A DNA stretch of 64,000 nt, taken from NCBI GenBank assembly GCA_958296045.1, contig CATQHT010000003.1, positions 693,246 to 757,245 on the forward strand, given 5' to 3'. Shown here in pieces: positions 55,157 through 64,000 of this stretch. Every line of letters begins with the position of its first letter. Position 1 is the first letter of the stretch. The position numbers were made by a program, and so were the translations under genes. The notes under the pieces are model-generated. The model saw only the letters and a list, made by a program, of their open reading frames with translations, searched no databases and had not been told where the DNA came from. The stretch comes from Rhodothermales bacterium. GTDB taxonomy: Bacteria > Bacteroidota > Rhodothermia > Rhodothermales > Bin80.

Positions 55157-58100
55157 CACAGGGCAGGCGGCGCTCATGGTCGCCTTGCTTGCCGCGGCCT
55201 GCGGCGAGCCCACAGAAGAGACGCTATTCACCAGGCTCGAAGCCTCAGAAAGTGGCATCGGGTTTGTGAATGAGTTGGCTTTCCAGGACGACTTCAACAT
55301 CATAGAGTACCTCTATTTCTATGATGGCGGGGGTGTTGCAATCGGCGATGTCAACCGTGACGGGCTCCAAGACATCTTTTTAACAGGTAACCAGGTATCT
55401 AACCGGCTGTACCTCAACCGTGCAGATCTTCGTTTTGAGGATGCTACGGAGGCCGCTGGTCTGGCAAGCACGGGGTGGTCAACCGGTGCCACTATGGCCG
55501 ATGTCGACGGCGACGGATGGCTAGACCTGTACGTGTGCCAGGTCAGCTACAAGAACCAGAGCGGACGAAATCTGCTGTATCTGAACCAACAGGACGGCAC
55601 ATTCGAGGAGGCGGCTTCCCGGCTGGGGCTCGATTTTGAGGGGCTCTCCACCCAGGCCGCGTTTCTTGATTATGACCGTGACGGCGACCTGGACCTGTAC
55701 CTGCTCAACCATTCGGTGCACACGCGGGGATCGTTTGTGCCAGCGTGGCGCCGCACGGTCGATGCGCCTAGGGTCGGCGACCGCCTCTATCGCAATGAAG
55801 GCGGAGAGTCGTTCACCAACGTCACCTCGCAGGCGCGCATTCACAGCAGTGCCCTTGGGTATGGACTGGGCCTGGCAGTAAGCGATATCGACGACGACGG
55901 GTGGCCAGACATCTACGTCGGCAATGACTTCCACGAGGACGACTATCTGTATCTCAACCAGCAGGATGGGACCTTTGAGGAAGTCTTGCGCCATGTCGCT
56001 GGCCACACGAGCCAGTCGACCATGGGGGTGGATATCGCAGACATCAATGGAGATCTCTGGCCCGACATCATTGCACTTGACATGATGCCTGCGGATTGGG
56101 CCACATACCAGGCGTCCGGGGGACCAGACGAGGAAGGTATAGCGGCCATCAAACGGCGTCTGGGCTACGGCTCTCAGGTGACGCGCAACACAGTGCAGAT
56201 GCACCGCGGCTTAGGCGCCGACGGCTATCCGCGATTCAGCGAAGTCGGTGCTTACCTGGGGCTACATGCCACGGACTGGAGCTGGGCACCTCTCTTGGCC
56301 GACCTTGACGGTGATGGATGGAAGGACCTGTTCGTGACTAATGGCATCCCGCGACGTCCGAATGATCTCGACTATGTCGCCTTTGTCGGGCTGCCTTCTA
56401 CGCAGCGCATCTTAAAGGAAGGCTCTGCCGCGGATATCCAGCGGGTCACCCGGCGCATGCCAAAAGGGCATGCATCCAACTACGCCTTTAAGAGCCTTGG
56501 GGGATTGTCTTACATCGATGTGTCGTCGGCCTGGGGACTCCACATGGTAGGCAGCTCTCAGGGCGCTGCCTGGGGAGACCTCGACAATGACGGCGACCTG
56601 GATCTGGTAGTGAGCCACATCAACGCCCACGCCTCGGTCTATCGCAACAACACCGTCGATGCACACCACCTCTCGGTATCACTTCAGGGCAATGCGCCCA
56701 ACACTTCCGGTATCGGCAGCCGCGTTGTCGTTTATGCAGGCGGACGCGCGCAGATGCAGGAGCAATTCCCGACGCGCGGTTTCCAGTCTTCCGTGGCGCA
56801 TATATTGACTTTTGGATTGGGTACAGCCGCCGTTGCGGATTCCGTAGTTGTGCGATGGCCCAGCGGCGGCACGCAGACTCTACGGAGCATCCGGGCCAAT
56901 CAGCGCTTGGTGCTAGATGAGGGTGTGACATCACCGGCTGCACTCGCGGTGCGGCTCCCTGCCAGCGAGCCGCTATTGATCGAAGTGCCTGACCGCATCC
57001 CTTGGCGCCACGCTGAAAACTCGTTTGAAGACCTGGTGCGTGAGCCGCTGTTGCTTTACAGGATCTCTACGCAGGGTCCGGCCCTCGCGGTCGCAGACGC
57101 AGACGGTGACGGACTGGACGACATCTTCCTTGGTGGCGCCCGGGGGCAGGCCGGGGTACTGTTCTTTGGTGGGACCACCCGGTCGTTGCAGCCCGCACTC
57201 GATGGCGATGCATTGCATGAGGATGTTGGGGCCACCTTTCTTGATGCCGACCTGGACGGCGACGCGGACCTGTATGTCGTGAGCGGGGGCGGGGAGCCGG
57301 ATTCTGCGCTTTGGGCCGACCGCCTGTATTTCAATGACGGTGCTGGTACCTTTACGAAGAGTGCTGGCCGCCTGCCTGCGCTGCATGCCAACGGCTGCTG
57401 CGTGCAGGCGGCCGACTTCGACCTGGACGGCGATGCAGACCTCTTTGTGGCTGCGCGATCGCTTCCGGGCCACTATGGTGTGCGGCCATCCAGTGCCCTC
57501 CTGGTCAACGACGGAACGGGTTTGTTTCGCGACGCTACAGCAGAATTCGCTGCGCCGCTCTTGAACCTGGGGATGGTAACCGCTGCTGCATGGGCGAATG
57601 TCACCGGCGATGCCGCGCCAGACCTCGTCGTGGTAGGAGAATGGATGCCTATCACTATCCTGGCCAATCGTGACAGCTACCTTTACGATGTGACCAATGA
57701 GCTCGGGCTGGCGGATACGGACGGATGGTGGCAGAGCGTGCTGGCAGGCGATTTTGACGGGGACGGCGACACGGACCTAGCGGCTGGCAACCTCGGCCTG
57801 AACCATGTGCTTCCCACTCCGATGCATCTATATGTCCACGATTTCGACCAGGACGGGCGCAGCGACCCGATAATAACCTGGGGTGATCCGAGCCGGCTCT
57901 GGGCGCGCCGGGACATCCTTTCGCGTCAGATGCCTGCGCTTGCTTCGGTGGCGCCCTCCTATAGCGCATATGCAGGCATGAATGCCAGCGCGTTGGTCAA
58001 CACGTCATCCAAAGAGCCTCTTACCGCGCACACATCTGCCTCCGCGTGGCTGGAAAATACCGGTACCTTCGCGGTGCACGCCTTGCCAGATGCCGCGCAG

Positions 58101-58397
58101 TGGGCTCCCATTATGGGCATGGTACACCATGATATCGACGGCAACGGCTTACGAGACGTCGTTGCTGTCGGAAACCTTTATGGTGCTGGCGCGGCCCTCG
58201 GTCCGTTGGATGCCAGCTTCGGCACGGTTCTGCTGCAGACCAGCCCGGGGACCTTTATTGCGGCTGACGCGCAACCGTGGACTATGCGAGGCGATGCTCG
58301 CGGTGTACGCCTATTCAGTTCCGGCGTGTCAGAGATGGCGCTTGTAGTCGCACATTCGGACGGGCAGCCACAGGTATTCCGTCTGCGTGCGCGCTGA
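55146..58397 (+). CDS. VCBS/FG-GAP repeat lipoprotein with ASPIC-UnbV domain (long form)
   Basis: The third paralogue, 1083 residues, with lipobox AAAC in an Ala-rich signal sequence. The layout matches the preceding gene: first set of FG-GAP repeats (DVNRDGLQDIFLTG, DVDGDGWLDLYVC, DYDRDGDLDLYLL), ASPIC/UnbV module near residues 510-590 (GIGSRVVVYAGGRAQMQEQ, VVVRWPSGG), then a second repeat set (DADGDGLDDIFLGG, DADLDGDADLYVV). It ends the overlapping lipoprotein array. A gap of 81 bp separates it from the symporter gene, where TTGTCC and TATATT may mark a new promoter. Ligand unknown. Confidence 0.87.
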   Translation: MTRSTGQAALMVALLAAACGEPTEETLFTRLEASESGIGFVNELAFQDDFNIIEYLYFYDGGGVAIGDVNRDGLQDIFLTGNQVSNRLYLNRADLRFEDATEAAGLASTGWSTGATMADVDGDGWLDLYVCQVSYKNQSGRNLLYLNQQDGTFEEAASRLGLDFEGLSTQAAFLDYDRDGDLDLYLLNHSVHTRGSFVPAWRRTVDAPRVGDRLYRNEGGESFTNVTSQARIHSSALGYGLGLAVSDIDDDGWPDIYVGNDFHEDDYLYLNQQDGTFEEVLRHVAGHTSQSTMGVDIADINGDLWPDIIALDMMPADWATYQASGGPDEEGIAAIKRRLGYGSQVTRNTVQMHRGLGADGYPRFSEVGAYLGLHATDWSWAPLLADLDGDGWKDLFVTNGIPRRPNDLDYVAFVGLPSTQRILKEGSAADIQRVTRRMPKGHASNYAFKSLGGLSYIDVSSAWGLHMVGSSQGAAWGDLDNDGDLDLVVSHINAHASVYRNNTVDAHHLSVSLQGNAPNTSGIGSRVVVYAGGRAQMQEQFPTRGFQSSVAHILTFGLGTAAVADSVVVRWPSGGTQTLRSIRANQRLVLDEGVTSPAALAVRLPASEPLLIEVPDRIPWRHAENSFEDLVREPLLLYRISTQGPALAVADADGDGLDDIFLGGARGQAGVLFFGGTTRSLQPALDGDALHEDVGATFLDADLDGDADLYVVSGGGEPDSALWADRLYFNDGAGTFTKSAGRLPALHANGCCVQAADFDLDGDADLFVAARSLPGHYGVRPSSALLVNDGTGLFRDATAEFAAPLLNLGMVTAAAWANVTGDAAPDLVVVGEWMPITILANRDSYLYDVTNELGLADTDGWWQSVLAGDFDGDGDTDLAAGNLGLNHVLPTPMHLYVHDFDQDGRSDPIITWGDPSRLWARRDILSRQMPALASVAPSYSAYAGMNASALVNTSSKEPLTAHTSASAWLENTGTFAVHALPDAAQWAPIMGMVHHDIDGNGLRDVVAVGNLYGAGAALGPLDASFGTVLLQTSPGTFIAADAQPWTMRGDARGVRLFSSGVSEMALVVAHSDGQPQVFRLRAR

Positions 58398-58478
58398 TCC
58401 CATGGCGGATCTGGGCACAGCGGGGCTCCGCGCCAATTTGTCCTATATTGCACGCGGAAAAGGATACAAGTCCCGGCC

Positions 58479-60290
58479 ATGCAACTGGTCACACTCGACT
58501 GGGTCGTCGTAGCGGTATACGGCGCAATCACGGTACTGCTCGGCGTCTGGTTCACGCGGCGCGCCAGCGGAAGTATGGAAGACTTCTTTGTGGCTGGGCG
58601 GACGCTGCCATGGTGGCTCGCCGGTACCTCCATCGCAGCCACTTGGTTTGCGACCGATGCGCCGCTTGTCGTGTCGTCCTTGGTAAGGCAGGAGGGCATC
58701 TTCGGCAACTGGCTCTGGTGGTACGAGGCAGCTGGAGTCATGATGCTCGTCTTCTTCTATGCCCGCCTGTGGCGCCGCGCGCGCATCATCACCGACGCCG
58801 AATTTATTGAGCTACGCTATGCGGGACGCCCTGCAGCACTGTTGCGCGGATTTTCTGCCATATACCAGGGTGTGCTAAAGAACTGTGTGGTGATGGGCTG
58901 GGTCATGTTAGCCATGGTGAAGTTTAGCCAAGTGCTTCTGGGGTGGGACCCGGTGTTCACGCTCCTGATTTGCGGCATTCTCGCAGTGATTTACACGGTG
59001 GCCTCGGGCCTGTGGGGTGTCGTAGCCACCGACCTTCTCCAGTTCACGACCGGCCTTATCGGAACGATGATTCTGGCTGGCATCGTGCTCTACCATTTTG
59101 GAGGTCCTGCAGAGATGGCACGCGGCATCCAGGACTTTCACGACAATCCAGCCACGCTGGACATCTTTCCCAACCCCGCAAACCTGAGCTCACTGGAGGC
59201 GGTCTCTTTCTTCTTGCTCATCTTCGTCCTCTGGACACGCAGCGGCCAGGGCGATGGATACATCGCGCAACGTCTTTTTGCGACGCGCAACGAGAAGCAA
59301 TCGCTGTTGGCTGCCTTCTGGTTCTGCTTTGCTGGCGTGGTACTTATGACTTGGCCATGGATCATCGTCGGTTTGGGATCAGTGCTGGTATTTCCAGTGG
59401 CAACGGCTTCGCCCGCGCTGGCTGCAGATCCAGAGCTTGCATATCCGATGATGATCGGGGAGATGATGCCGGCCGGGCTGCGCGGCCTCCTGGTGGCTTC
59501 TTTCCTTGCCGCATTTATGAGCACAATGGACACCCATCTGTGCTGGGGAGCTTCCTACTTGACCAACGATGTCTATCGCCGCTTCATGCGGCCTAACAAG
59601 TCAGAGCGCCACTACGTAGTCGCGTCGCGCGCTGGAGTGCTCGTCCTCGTCACGCTGGCGATCATTACGGCCTGGCAGATGGAGTCCATTGAGCGCGGCT
59701 GGATCTACGTCATCGAAATCACGGCTGGCATTGCCGTGGTATGGCTGCTGCGATGGTACTGGTGGAGGGTCAACGCCTGGGCCGAAATCAGCGCCATTGT
59801 AGGCTCTTTTATGGTCGCTAACGGCTTCATATGGGCCAAGCTTCTGGCGGCCGTCGGCCTGTTGTCTGGCAATGCGCTCACGGCTGTCCAGACATTCTAC
59901 AGCAGTGACTGGGGTATCGTCCGTGCTGTGTGCATCCTGGTATTCTGCACCCTGGTATGGATCGTCGTCGCCTTGAGCACGAAGCCGGACGCGGAAGAGA
60001 AGCTAATTGAATTCTATCGGCGGGTCCGCCCGGGCGGCTGGTGGGGCCCGATTGCGGCCAAATGTCCAGACATCGACACCGGACCTTCGGCCGCACGCAA
60101 ATGGATGGCTTTCGGGCTGGGCGTGCTGTTCATTTGGTCCAGCCTGCTTGGCGTCGGATACGTTATGACCGGCCGTACTCCTGCCGGTGTCGCGCTGTTG
60201 GCCCTTTCGGCGCTGGCCGCCGCTGCTACGATTGCCGTAGCCCTTAAGCTTACCGCTGCAGTGCCGCAAGCTGCCACCCACAACAATTAA
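58479..60290 (+). CDS. Sodium:solute symporter (SSS family), second copy
   Basis: A 603-residue Na+-coupled transporter, paralogous to the gene at 30966 (shared WWLAGTS opening in TM1-2, similar ARLWRRARI... motif and the same length). It has about 13-14 helices and a cytoplasmic C-terminal extension. Several charged residues lie in the early helices (DAPLVVSSLVRQEG). It lies 81 bp after the VCBS array and 13 bp before the PIG-L-like gene, so uptake and deacetylation may be coupled. Substrate unknown; the gene context points to a sugar derivative. Confidence 0.9.
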   Translation: MQLVTLDWVVVAVYGAITVLLGVWFTRRASGSMEDFFVAGRTLPWWLAGTSIAATWFATDAPLVVSSLVRQEGIFGNWLWWYEAAGVMMLVFFYARLWRRARIITDAEFIELRYAGRPAALLRGFSAIYQGVLKNCVVMGWVMLAMVKFSQVLLGWDPVFTLLICGILAVIYTVASGLWGVVATDLLQFTTGLIGTMILAGIVLYHFGGPAEMARGIQDFHDNPATLDIFPNPANLSSLEAVSFFLLIFVLWTRSGQGDGYIAQRLFATRNEKQSLLAAFWFCFAGVVLMTWPWIIVGLGSVLVFPVATASPALAADPELAYPMMIGEMMPAGLRGLLVASFLAAFMSTMDTHLCWGASYLTNDVYRRFMRPNKSERHYVVASRAGVLVLVTLAIITAWQMESIERGWIYVIEITAGIAVVWLLRWYWWRVNAWAEISAIVGSFMVANGFIWAKLLAAVGLLSGNALTAVQTFYSSDWGIVRAVCILVFCTLVWIVVALSTKPDAEEKLIEFYRRVRPGGWWGPIAAKCPDIDTGPSAARKWMAFGLGVLFIWSSLLGVGYVMTGRTPAGVALLALSALAAAATIAVALKLTAAVPQAATHNN

Positions 60291-60303
60291 AGAATCGCGA
60301 TCG

Positions 60304-62994
60304 ATGCGCTATCTGCTGCTGATTCTTGGCGCAATTCTTTGTGCCCCAATGGTCTGGGCCCAGGATGCTCCCAATGCCCCAGACCGGGTGCTTACCGCTA
60401 CGCTTAACTCGGAGGGCGGCTCCTTTCTTGACGTGGACAAAGGGGCTACCGGACTGTTGCAGCAGCTTCTCAAGCTGCGTACTACCGCGAGCATGCTTCA
60501 TACGACGGCGCATCCAGATGACGAACACGCCGGACTGCTCACCTACTTGAGCCGTGGCATGGGAGCGAGGACGGCCTTGCTCGCGCTCAATCGCGGGGAA
60601 GCGGGTGCGAATGCCATCGGTCCAGAGCTGTTTGATGCGCTGGGGCTTATCCGGACTGAGGAGCTGCGCCTTTCAGACCGTTACTATGGACTCGACGACC
60701 AGTACTATTCTGGAGCGTTGGACTATGGTTATTCCAAGACGCTGGAGGAATCGATGCGCAGCTGGGACCGCGACCTGGTACTGGCTGAGATGGTGCGCGT
60801 CATCCGCATGAACCGGCCGCTGGTCGTCATTTCGCGCTTTCATGCATCGCTGCGCGACGGCCACGGCAATCATCAGGCGGTAGGTCAGCTGACACCCGAG
60901 GCCGTAAAGGCTGCTGCCGACCCGGCACAGTTCCCGGAGCAGATTATCGAAGAGGGCCTGCGCCCATGGTCTGTACCAAAGCTGTATCGCGGTGGCGTGA
61001 GGGAGAATGAGCTGTGGCATGTCAAGCTAGACGCCAGCGTTTACAGCCCTTGGCTGGGAAGGACCTACCAGAACTTCGGTGCCTACGGTCTCAGTCTCCA
61101 GCGGTCACAGACCAGCGGTCGAACACGCACGCGCATGGGTCCGGTCCCCTACTATTATGAGCTCTTGGGCACAGAGTCGGATACCCAGGAGAGCAGCTTC
61201 TTTGACGGACTGGACACCTCGCTTTCTGGCGTATTCGCGCTTGTTGGGGAGGAAGTACCGGACGGCGCCACTGCCGTGCTGCAGTATGTTGAAACGCACA
61301 TCGAGCGGGCGCTGGAGCATGTAAATATGCTGCGCCCGCACGAGGTCGCGCCGGGTTTGGCTGCTGGGCTTACAGGCGTCCGCAATGTTCTGGCAATGAT
61401 CCCCGCGGCTGGAGAGGTCGCATTCATGCTGCGCATCAAGGAGCAGCAGCTAATGCATGCGCTAACAACGTCCATTGGCATGGCCTGTGAGGCTACGGCG
61501 GTACCATCAAGCGCCGGTGATGGTGGCGCCGCTTGGTGGAGCCCTCAGCCTGTGATGGGCCCTGTCGTTAGAGGGCAGGATTTCCGCGTGGATGTAGCGT
61601 GCACTCATGCGCCAGAGGCTTCCCCCCAGGGTCTTGCAGCCACCTTGGAAGACCCCACAGGGCGGTCGATAGATGCTTGGGGACTGACCGCACACAAGCC
61701 AGATGGCGAGGCTGCATACTTCAAGGTGAGTTTCGACCTTAAGGTGCCCGATGACGCGGAGTACTCCATGCCCTATTACTTTCGTGACTCCGTGCGCGAG
61801 AACCACTACCAGTACCGCGACCTTACTTGGCGCCACCTGCCTTCTCGGCCGGCCGCACTGGTGACCCGCATCGCCTGGGAGGTGGACGGCACGGACGTGA
61901 CGCTGCATGTTCCTGTCCAGACGCGGGAGGCCAACCTGCCCAACGGCTATGTCATGCGCAAGCTCCAGGTAGTTCCGGCGCTTGCGGTGAGCGCCACGCC
62001 CCGGCACCGCGTTGTCGTTGCGGGTACGGGCGCTAGCACCTTTCACGTTGCGGTCGACGTCCTAGGCAACAGCGATACGGTGCTGGACGGAACGCTCCGC
62101 TTGGTGCTTCCCGAAGGGTGGACCAGCGCGCCAGAGGCACACGAATTTAGCTTTGATCAGGCGGGCCAGCGTGCGGCTTTCAACTTCGAAGTGACTGTGG
62201 CGGGACTTGGTACCGAAGCCCGCACCATCGGTGCTGTGGCCACTGCCATGGGAGCGGAGTTTACCGAGGGTTACCAGATTGTCCGGCACAGCCATATGGA
62301 GACCCGGTACCTGTACCGCTCCGCGACGATCGAGGTGCGCGGCCTTGATGTTGCTATCGCGCCCGACCTGCAGGTCGGGTACGTGATGGGCGTGGGTGAC
62401 GAGGTGCCCAGCGGCATTGAGCAACTCGGAGCGGAGGTCACCCTGCTGTCGTCAGCGGATCTGGCGGGCAAAGACCTGTCGACCCTTGACGTTATTGTAG
62501 TCGGCACGCGCGCTTATGCCGTGCGCCAGGACCTTCACACCTATAACCGGCGCCTTTTGGACTTTGCTCAGAACGGTGGCAACCTTATTGTGCTCTACCA
62601 GACCCAGGAGTTCGTCCCAGGGGATATGGCACCGTTTGACGCTTTGCTTCCTCGCGGTGCCGAGGAAGTGTCGGAGGAGGATGCGGGCGTAACTATCCTG
62701 GTGCCGGAGTCGCCGATATTTCAGTATCCGAACAGTATTACCGCTGCCGACTTTGACGGATGGGTAGAGCAGCGCGGCTCCAAGTTTTTCACCGAGTGGG
62801 ATGCCGCGTACACGCCACTGATCCAGATGAACGACACCGGGCAGGACCCGCAGGAAGGGGCTTTTCTGACCGCGACCCATGGCAAGGGGCACTACACGTA
62901 TGCTGCGTTGGCTTTTCACCGGCAGCTGCCGTACAGCGTGACAGGAGCCTACCGACTTTTCGCCAACCTGCTGTCTTTGGGCCATGCGCCGTAG
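60304..62994 (+). CDS. PIG-L family deacetylase with large C-terminal extension, secreted
   Basis: An exported 896-residue protein with a clean signal peptide (MRYLLLILGAILCAPMVWAQ). Residues 60-330 form a PIG-L/LmbE-type metal-dependent deacetylase: AHPDDE at 69-74 and the second metal motif in DGHGNHQAVG. These enzymes remove acetyl groups from N-acetylglucosamine-type substrates. The C-terminal two-thirds is beta-rich, with an Ig-like stretch and a final ThuA/glutamine-amidotransferase-like domain (VVGTRAYAVRQDLHTYNRRL, GGNLIVLYQTQEF). It starts 13 bp after the symporter. It may deacetylate a glycan before uptake by the symporter; inference from gene order only. Confidence 0.85.
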   Translation: MRYLLLILGAILCAPMVWAQDAPNAPDRVLTATLNSEGGSFLDVDKGATGLLQQLLKLRTTASMLHTTAHPDDEHAGLLTYLSRGMGARTALLALNRGEAGANAIGPELFDALGLIRTEELRLSDRYYGLDDQYYSGALDYGYSKTLEESMRSWDRDLVLAEMVRVIRMNRPLVVISRFHASLRDGHGNHQAVGQLTPEAVKAAADPAQFPEQIIEEGLRPWSVPKLYRGGVRENELWHVKLDASVYSPWLGRTYQNFGAYGLSLQRSQTSGRTRTRMGPVPYYYELLGTESDTQESSFFDGLDTSLSGVFALVGEEVPDGATAVLQYVETHIERALEHVNMLRPHEVAPGLAAGLTGVRNVLAMIPAAGEVAFMLRIKEQQLMHALTTSIGMACEATAVPSSAGDGGAAWWSPQPVMGPVVRGQDFRVDVACTHAPEASPQGLAATLEDPTGRSIDAWGLTAHKPDGEAAYFKVSFDLKVPDDAEYSMPYYFRDSVRENHYQYRDLTWRHLPSRPAALVTRIAWEVDGTDVTLHVPVQTREANLPNGYVMRKLQVVPALAVSATPRHRVVVAGTGASTFHVAVDVLGNSDTVLDGTLRLVLPEGWTSAPEAHEFSFDQAGQRAAFNFEVTVAGLGTEARTIGAVATAMGAEFTEGYQIVRHSHMETRYLYRSATIEVRGLDVAIAPDLQVGYVMGVGDEVPSGIEQLGAEVTLLSSADLAGKDLSTLDVIVVGTRAYAVRQDLHTYNRRLLDFAQNGGNLIVLYQTQEFVPGDMAPFDALLPRGAEEVSEEDAGVTILVPESPIFQYPNSITAADFDGWVEQRGSKFFTEWDAAYTPLIQMNDTGQDPQEGAFLTATHGKGHYTYAALAFHRQLPYSVTGAYRLFANLLSLGHAP

Positions 62995-63544
62995 TGTTTA
63001 TGGGGGCCTTGCCCTGCGCCTGCCCCATAGAATGAACGTATGTATCGTAACCTAGCGCATTTGTGCGTGTGAGCGTAGCTAGTGCTTGTCAGAGAATAGG
63101 GCCTGAGGCCTCTGAGTACCTGGAGTAAGGTCAGGGGCATGTTGGGGGCCCGATAGGGACGCTGGTCTGAGCGATGGGAGGGGTTACAGGAGCGATGTGC
63201 GGCTATTTCTGACCCTCAACTAGGCTTCGTTAGCTCCTGGCGGCGCAGAGTGGAGGCAGCTACCCGTTGCGGGCGTGTCGAAGACAGAAGAAGAAGGGCT
63301 CAGCCGAAGCCGGTGCGGTCGAGCCTTAACCCATCTTCGTTACTCGGGCTGACGGTCTCCTGGTTCCGGGGTCACGTTCGTCCTCTTCTGACACCTGGAA
63401 GGCCGATTTCAGTGCCTTGTTCGCCCTTATTCCTATCGGCGTCGGGCGATATTGGGCGAATGACGTAATAGTGACAGCCGCAGGGCCGCTGGAAATCGCC
63501 GCGAACGGCGCCGTAACACCACTCGCGACCAGACGCGCAGAGCC
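62995..63544. other. Intergenic region before the decayed IS
   Basis: No convincing gene. A terminator-like hairpin starts it: TATGGGG (62999-63005) pairs with CCCCATA (63023-63029), with a 17-nt loop and no T-run. A GGCCT-rich palindrome lies near 63105-63118. The left end of the decayed IS element could not be located. Confidence 0.35.
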
Positions 63545-64000
63545 ATCTTCGTACGAGCCTCTAAATACCACCTCAAAACGGCTAGGTGCGAACCTCATTC
63601 GCACTCCTTCAATCCGCACGCATCGAAGGACAACCCTCCCACCGTACCCTGTTCAACCTCGGACAGAATTTCAGTATCCCTAACCACGACTGGCCCGAAA
63701 TGGCCAGACAGGTCGTCGCCCGACTGAAAGAACAGACCCGCATCCCCGTAAAGGAAGGTGATGAGCACCTCCAGAACGCGGTGGATAACATCGTCAAAAG
63801 GCTCCTGGATCAAGGCTACGACATCCATGACAAACACCCAGATCCTCGCGACACCATTCTCACAGACTAGATCAAACATCTCGATGTAAAAACCATCGGA
63901 GGTGAGCGCCTGGCCCTACAAGCCCTCAAACTGCTGGGCATGGAAGAACTCTTGCGTGAACTCAACTTCCCGGAAAACCATATCAAGCTCGCCTGTGCGC
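63545..64000 (+). pseudogene. IS1634-family transposase, decayed and cut by the window edge
   Basis: The sequence aligns with the N-terminus of the intact transposase at 11169 (RTLFNLGQNFSIP versus RTVLNLGQSFAIP, and ERLALQALKLLG versus ERVALKALQLLG). The family start MxxRA is preserved as FVRASKYHLKT but the start codon is ATC (63545). A frameshift separates this from the next block (63586), and a TAG stop at 63868-63870 interrupts the frame where the intact copy reads DEVHH. The reading then continues in the same frame to the window end. Protein divergence is high, so this is a different element rather than a recent copy. It cannot make transposase as it stands. Confidence 0.85.

Noticed and set aside
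1-64000. CRISPR array, rRNA, tmRNA, RNase P or SRP RNA
   Set aside because: No regularly spaced repeats and none of the conserved RNA core motifs were seen on either strand.

Overview
The window is GC-rich, gene-dense chromosomal DNA from a Gram-negative bacterium. It looks like the Bacteroidota/Rhodothermota side of the FCB group. The pointers are a PorQ-like protein linked to type IX secretion, a 1178-residue SecA with lineage-type insertions, a DUF5916 outer-membrane-barrel protein, three CRTAC1-like VCBS/ASPIC-UnbV proteins, a RicT/PSP1 protein, Tat-exported Gfo/Idh/MocA oxidoreductases, and few Shine-Dalgarno sequences. The placement is an inference from gene content; no 16S or other rRNA is present.

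Layout. 1-5.4 kb (minus): a cut-off lipoprotein, two tandem Gfo/Idh/MocA oxidoreductases and a DUF5916/CBM9-like protein. 5.8-10.6 kb: an SDR reductase, a DsbA-like thiol oxidoreductase converging on it, and a TPR protein fused to a TlpA-type thioredoxin, with about 1 kb of non-coding DNA between the last two. 10.96-13.07 kb: an IS1634-type insertion sequence with an intact transposase and an odd left end. 13.2-21.5 kb (minus): secA-recN-pgm-phosphohexomutase in tight array. 21.6-27.4 kb: a PorQ-like protein, a tyrosine-recombinase-like protein lacking most catalytic residues, a 2-oxoacid dehydrogenase E2 and a membrane pyrophosphatase. 27.6-30 kb (minus): tRNA-Gln, prs, rplY, pth. 30.1-32.8 kb: an Asp/Glu racemase-family protein and a sodium:solute symporter. 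33.1-36 kb: a single-chain MmeI-type (type IIL) restriction-modification enzyme, flanked by inverted copies of a dispersed repeat of about 50 bp. 36.6-46.4 kb: housekeeping genes (GroES-like, acyl-CoA synthetase, tRNA-Met, holB, ricT, EF-G paralogue, accD, nagB, a divergent DAHP synthase) with an amidase remnant. 46.5-48.3 kb: oligoendopeptidase F.

48.5-63 kb (plus): a YtxJ-like and a TlpA-like thioredoxin-fold protein, then three large VCBS/ASPIC-UnbV proteins and a small lipoprotein with overlapping reading frames, then a second symporter and a secreted PIG-L-family deacetylase. This is the best candidate for a co-working but uncharacterised envelope system. The window ends in a decayed second IS1634-type transposase (frameshift, stop codon, lost start codon).

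The three least expected features are the dispersed repeat bracketing the restriction-modification gene, the apparently inactive tyrosine recombinase kept as an intact reading frame, and the overlapping VCBS/ASPIC lipoprotein operon. All assignments come from reading the sequence and translated motifs; no database search was run.
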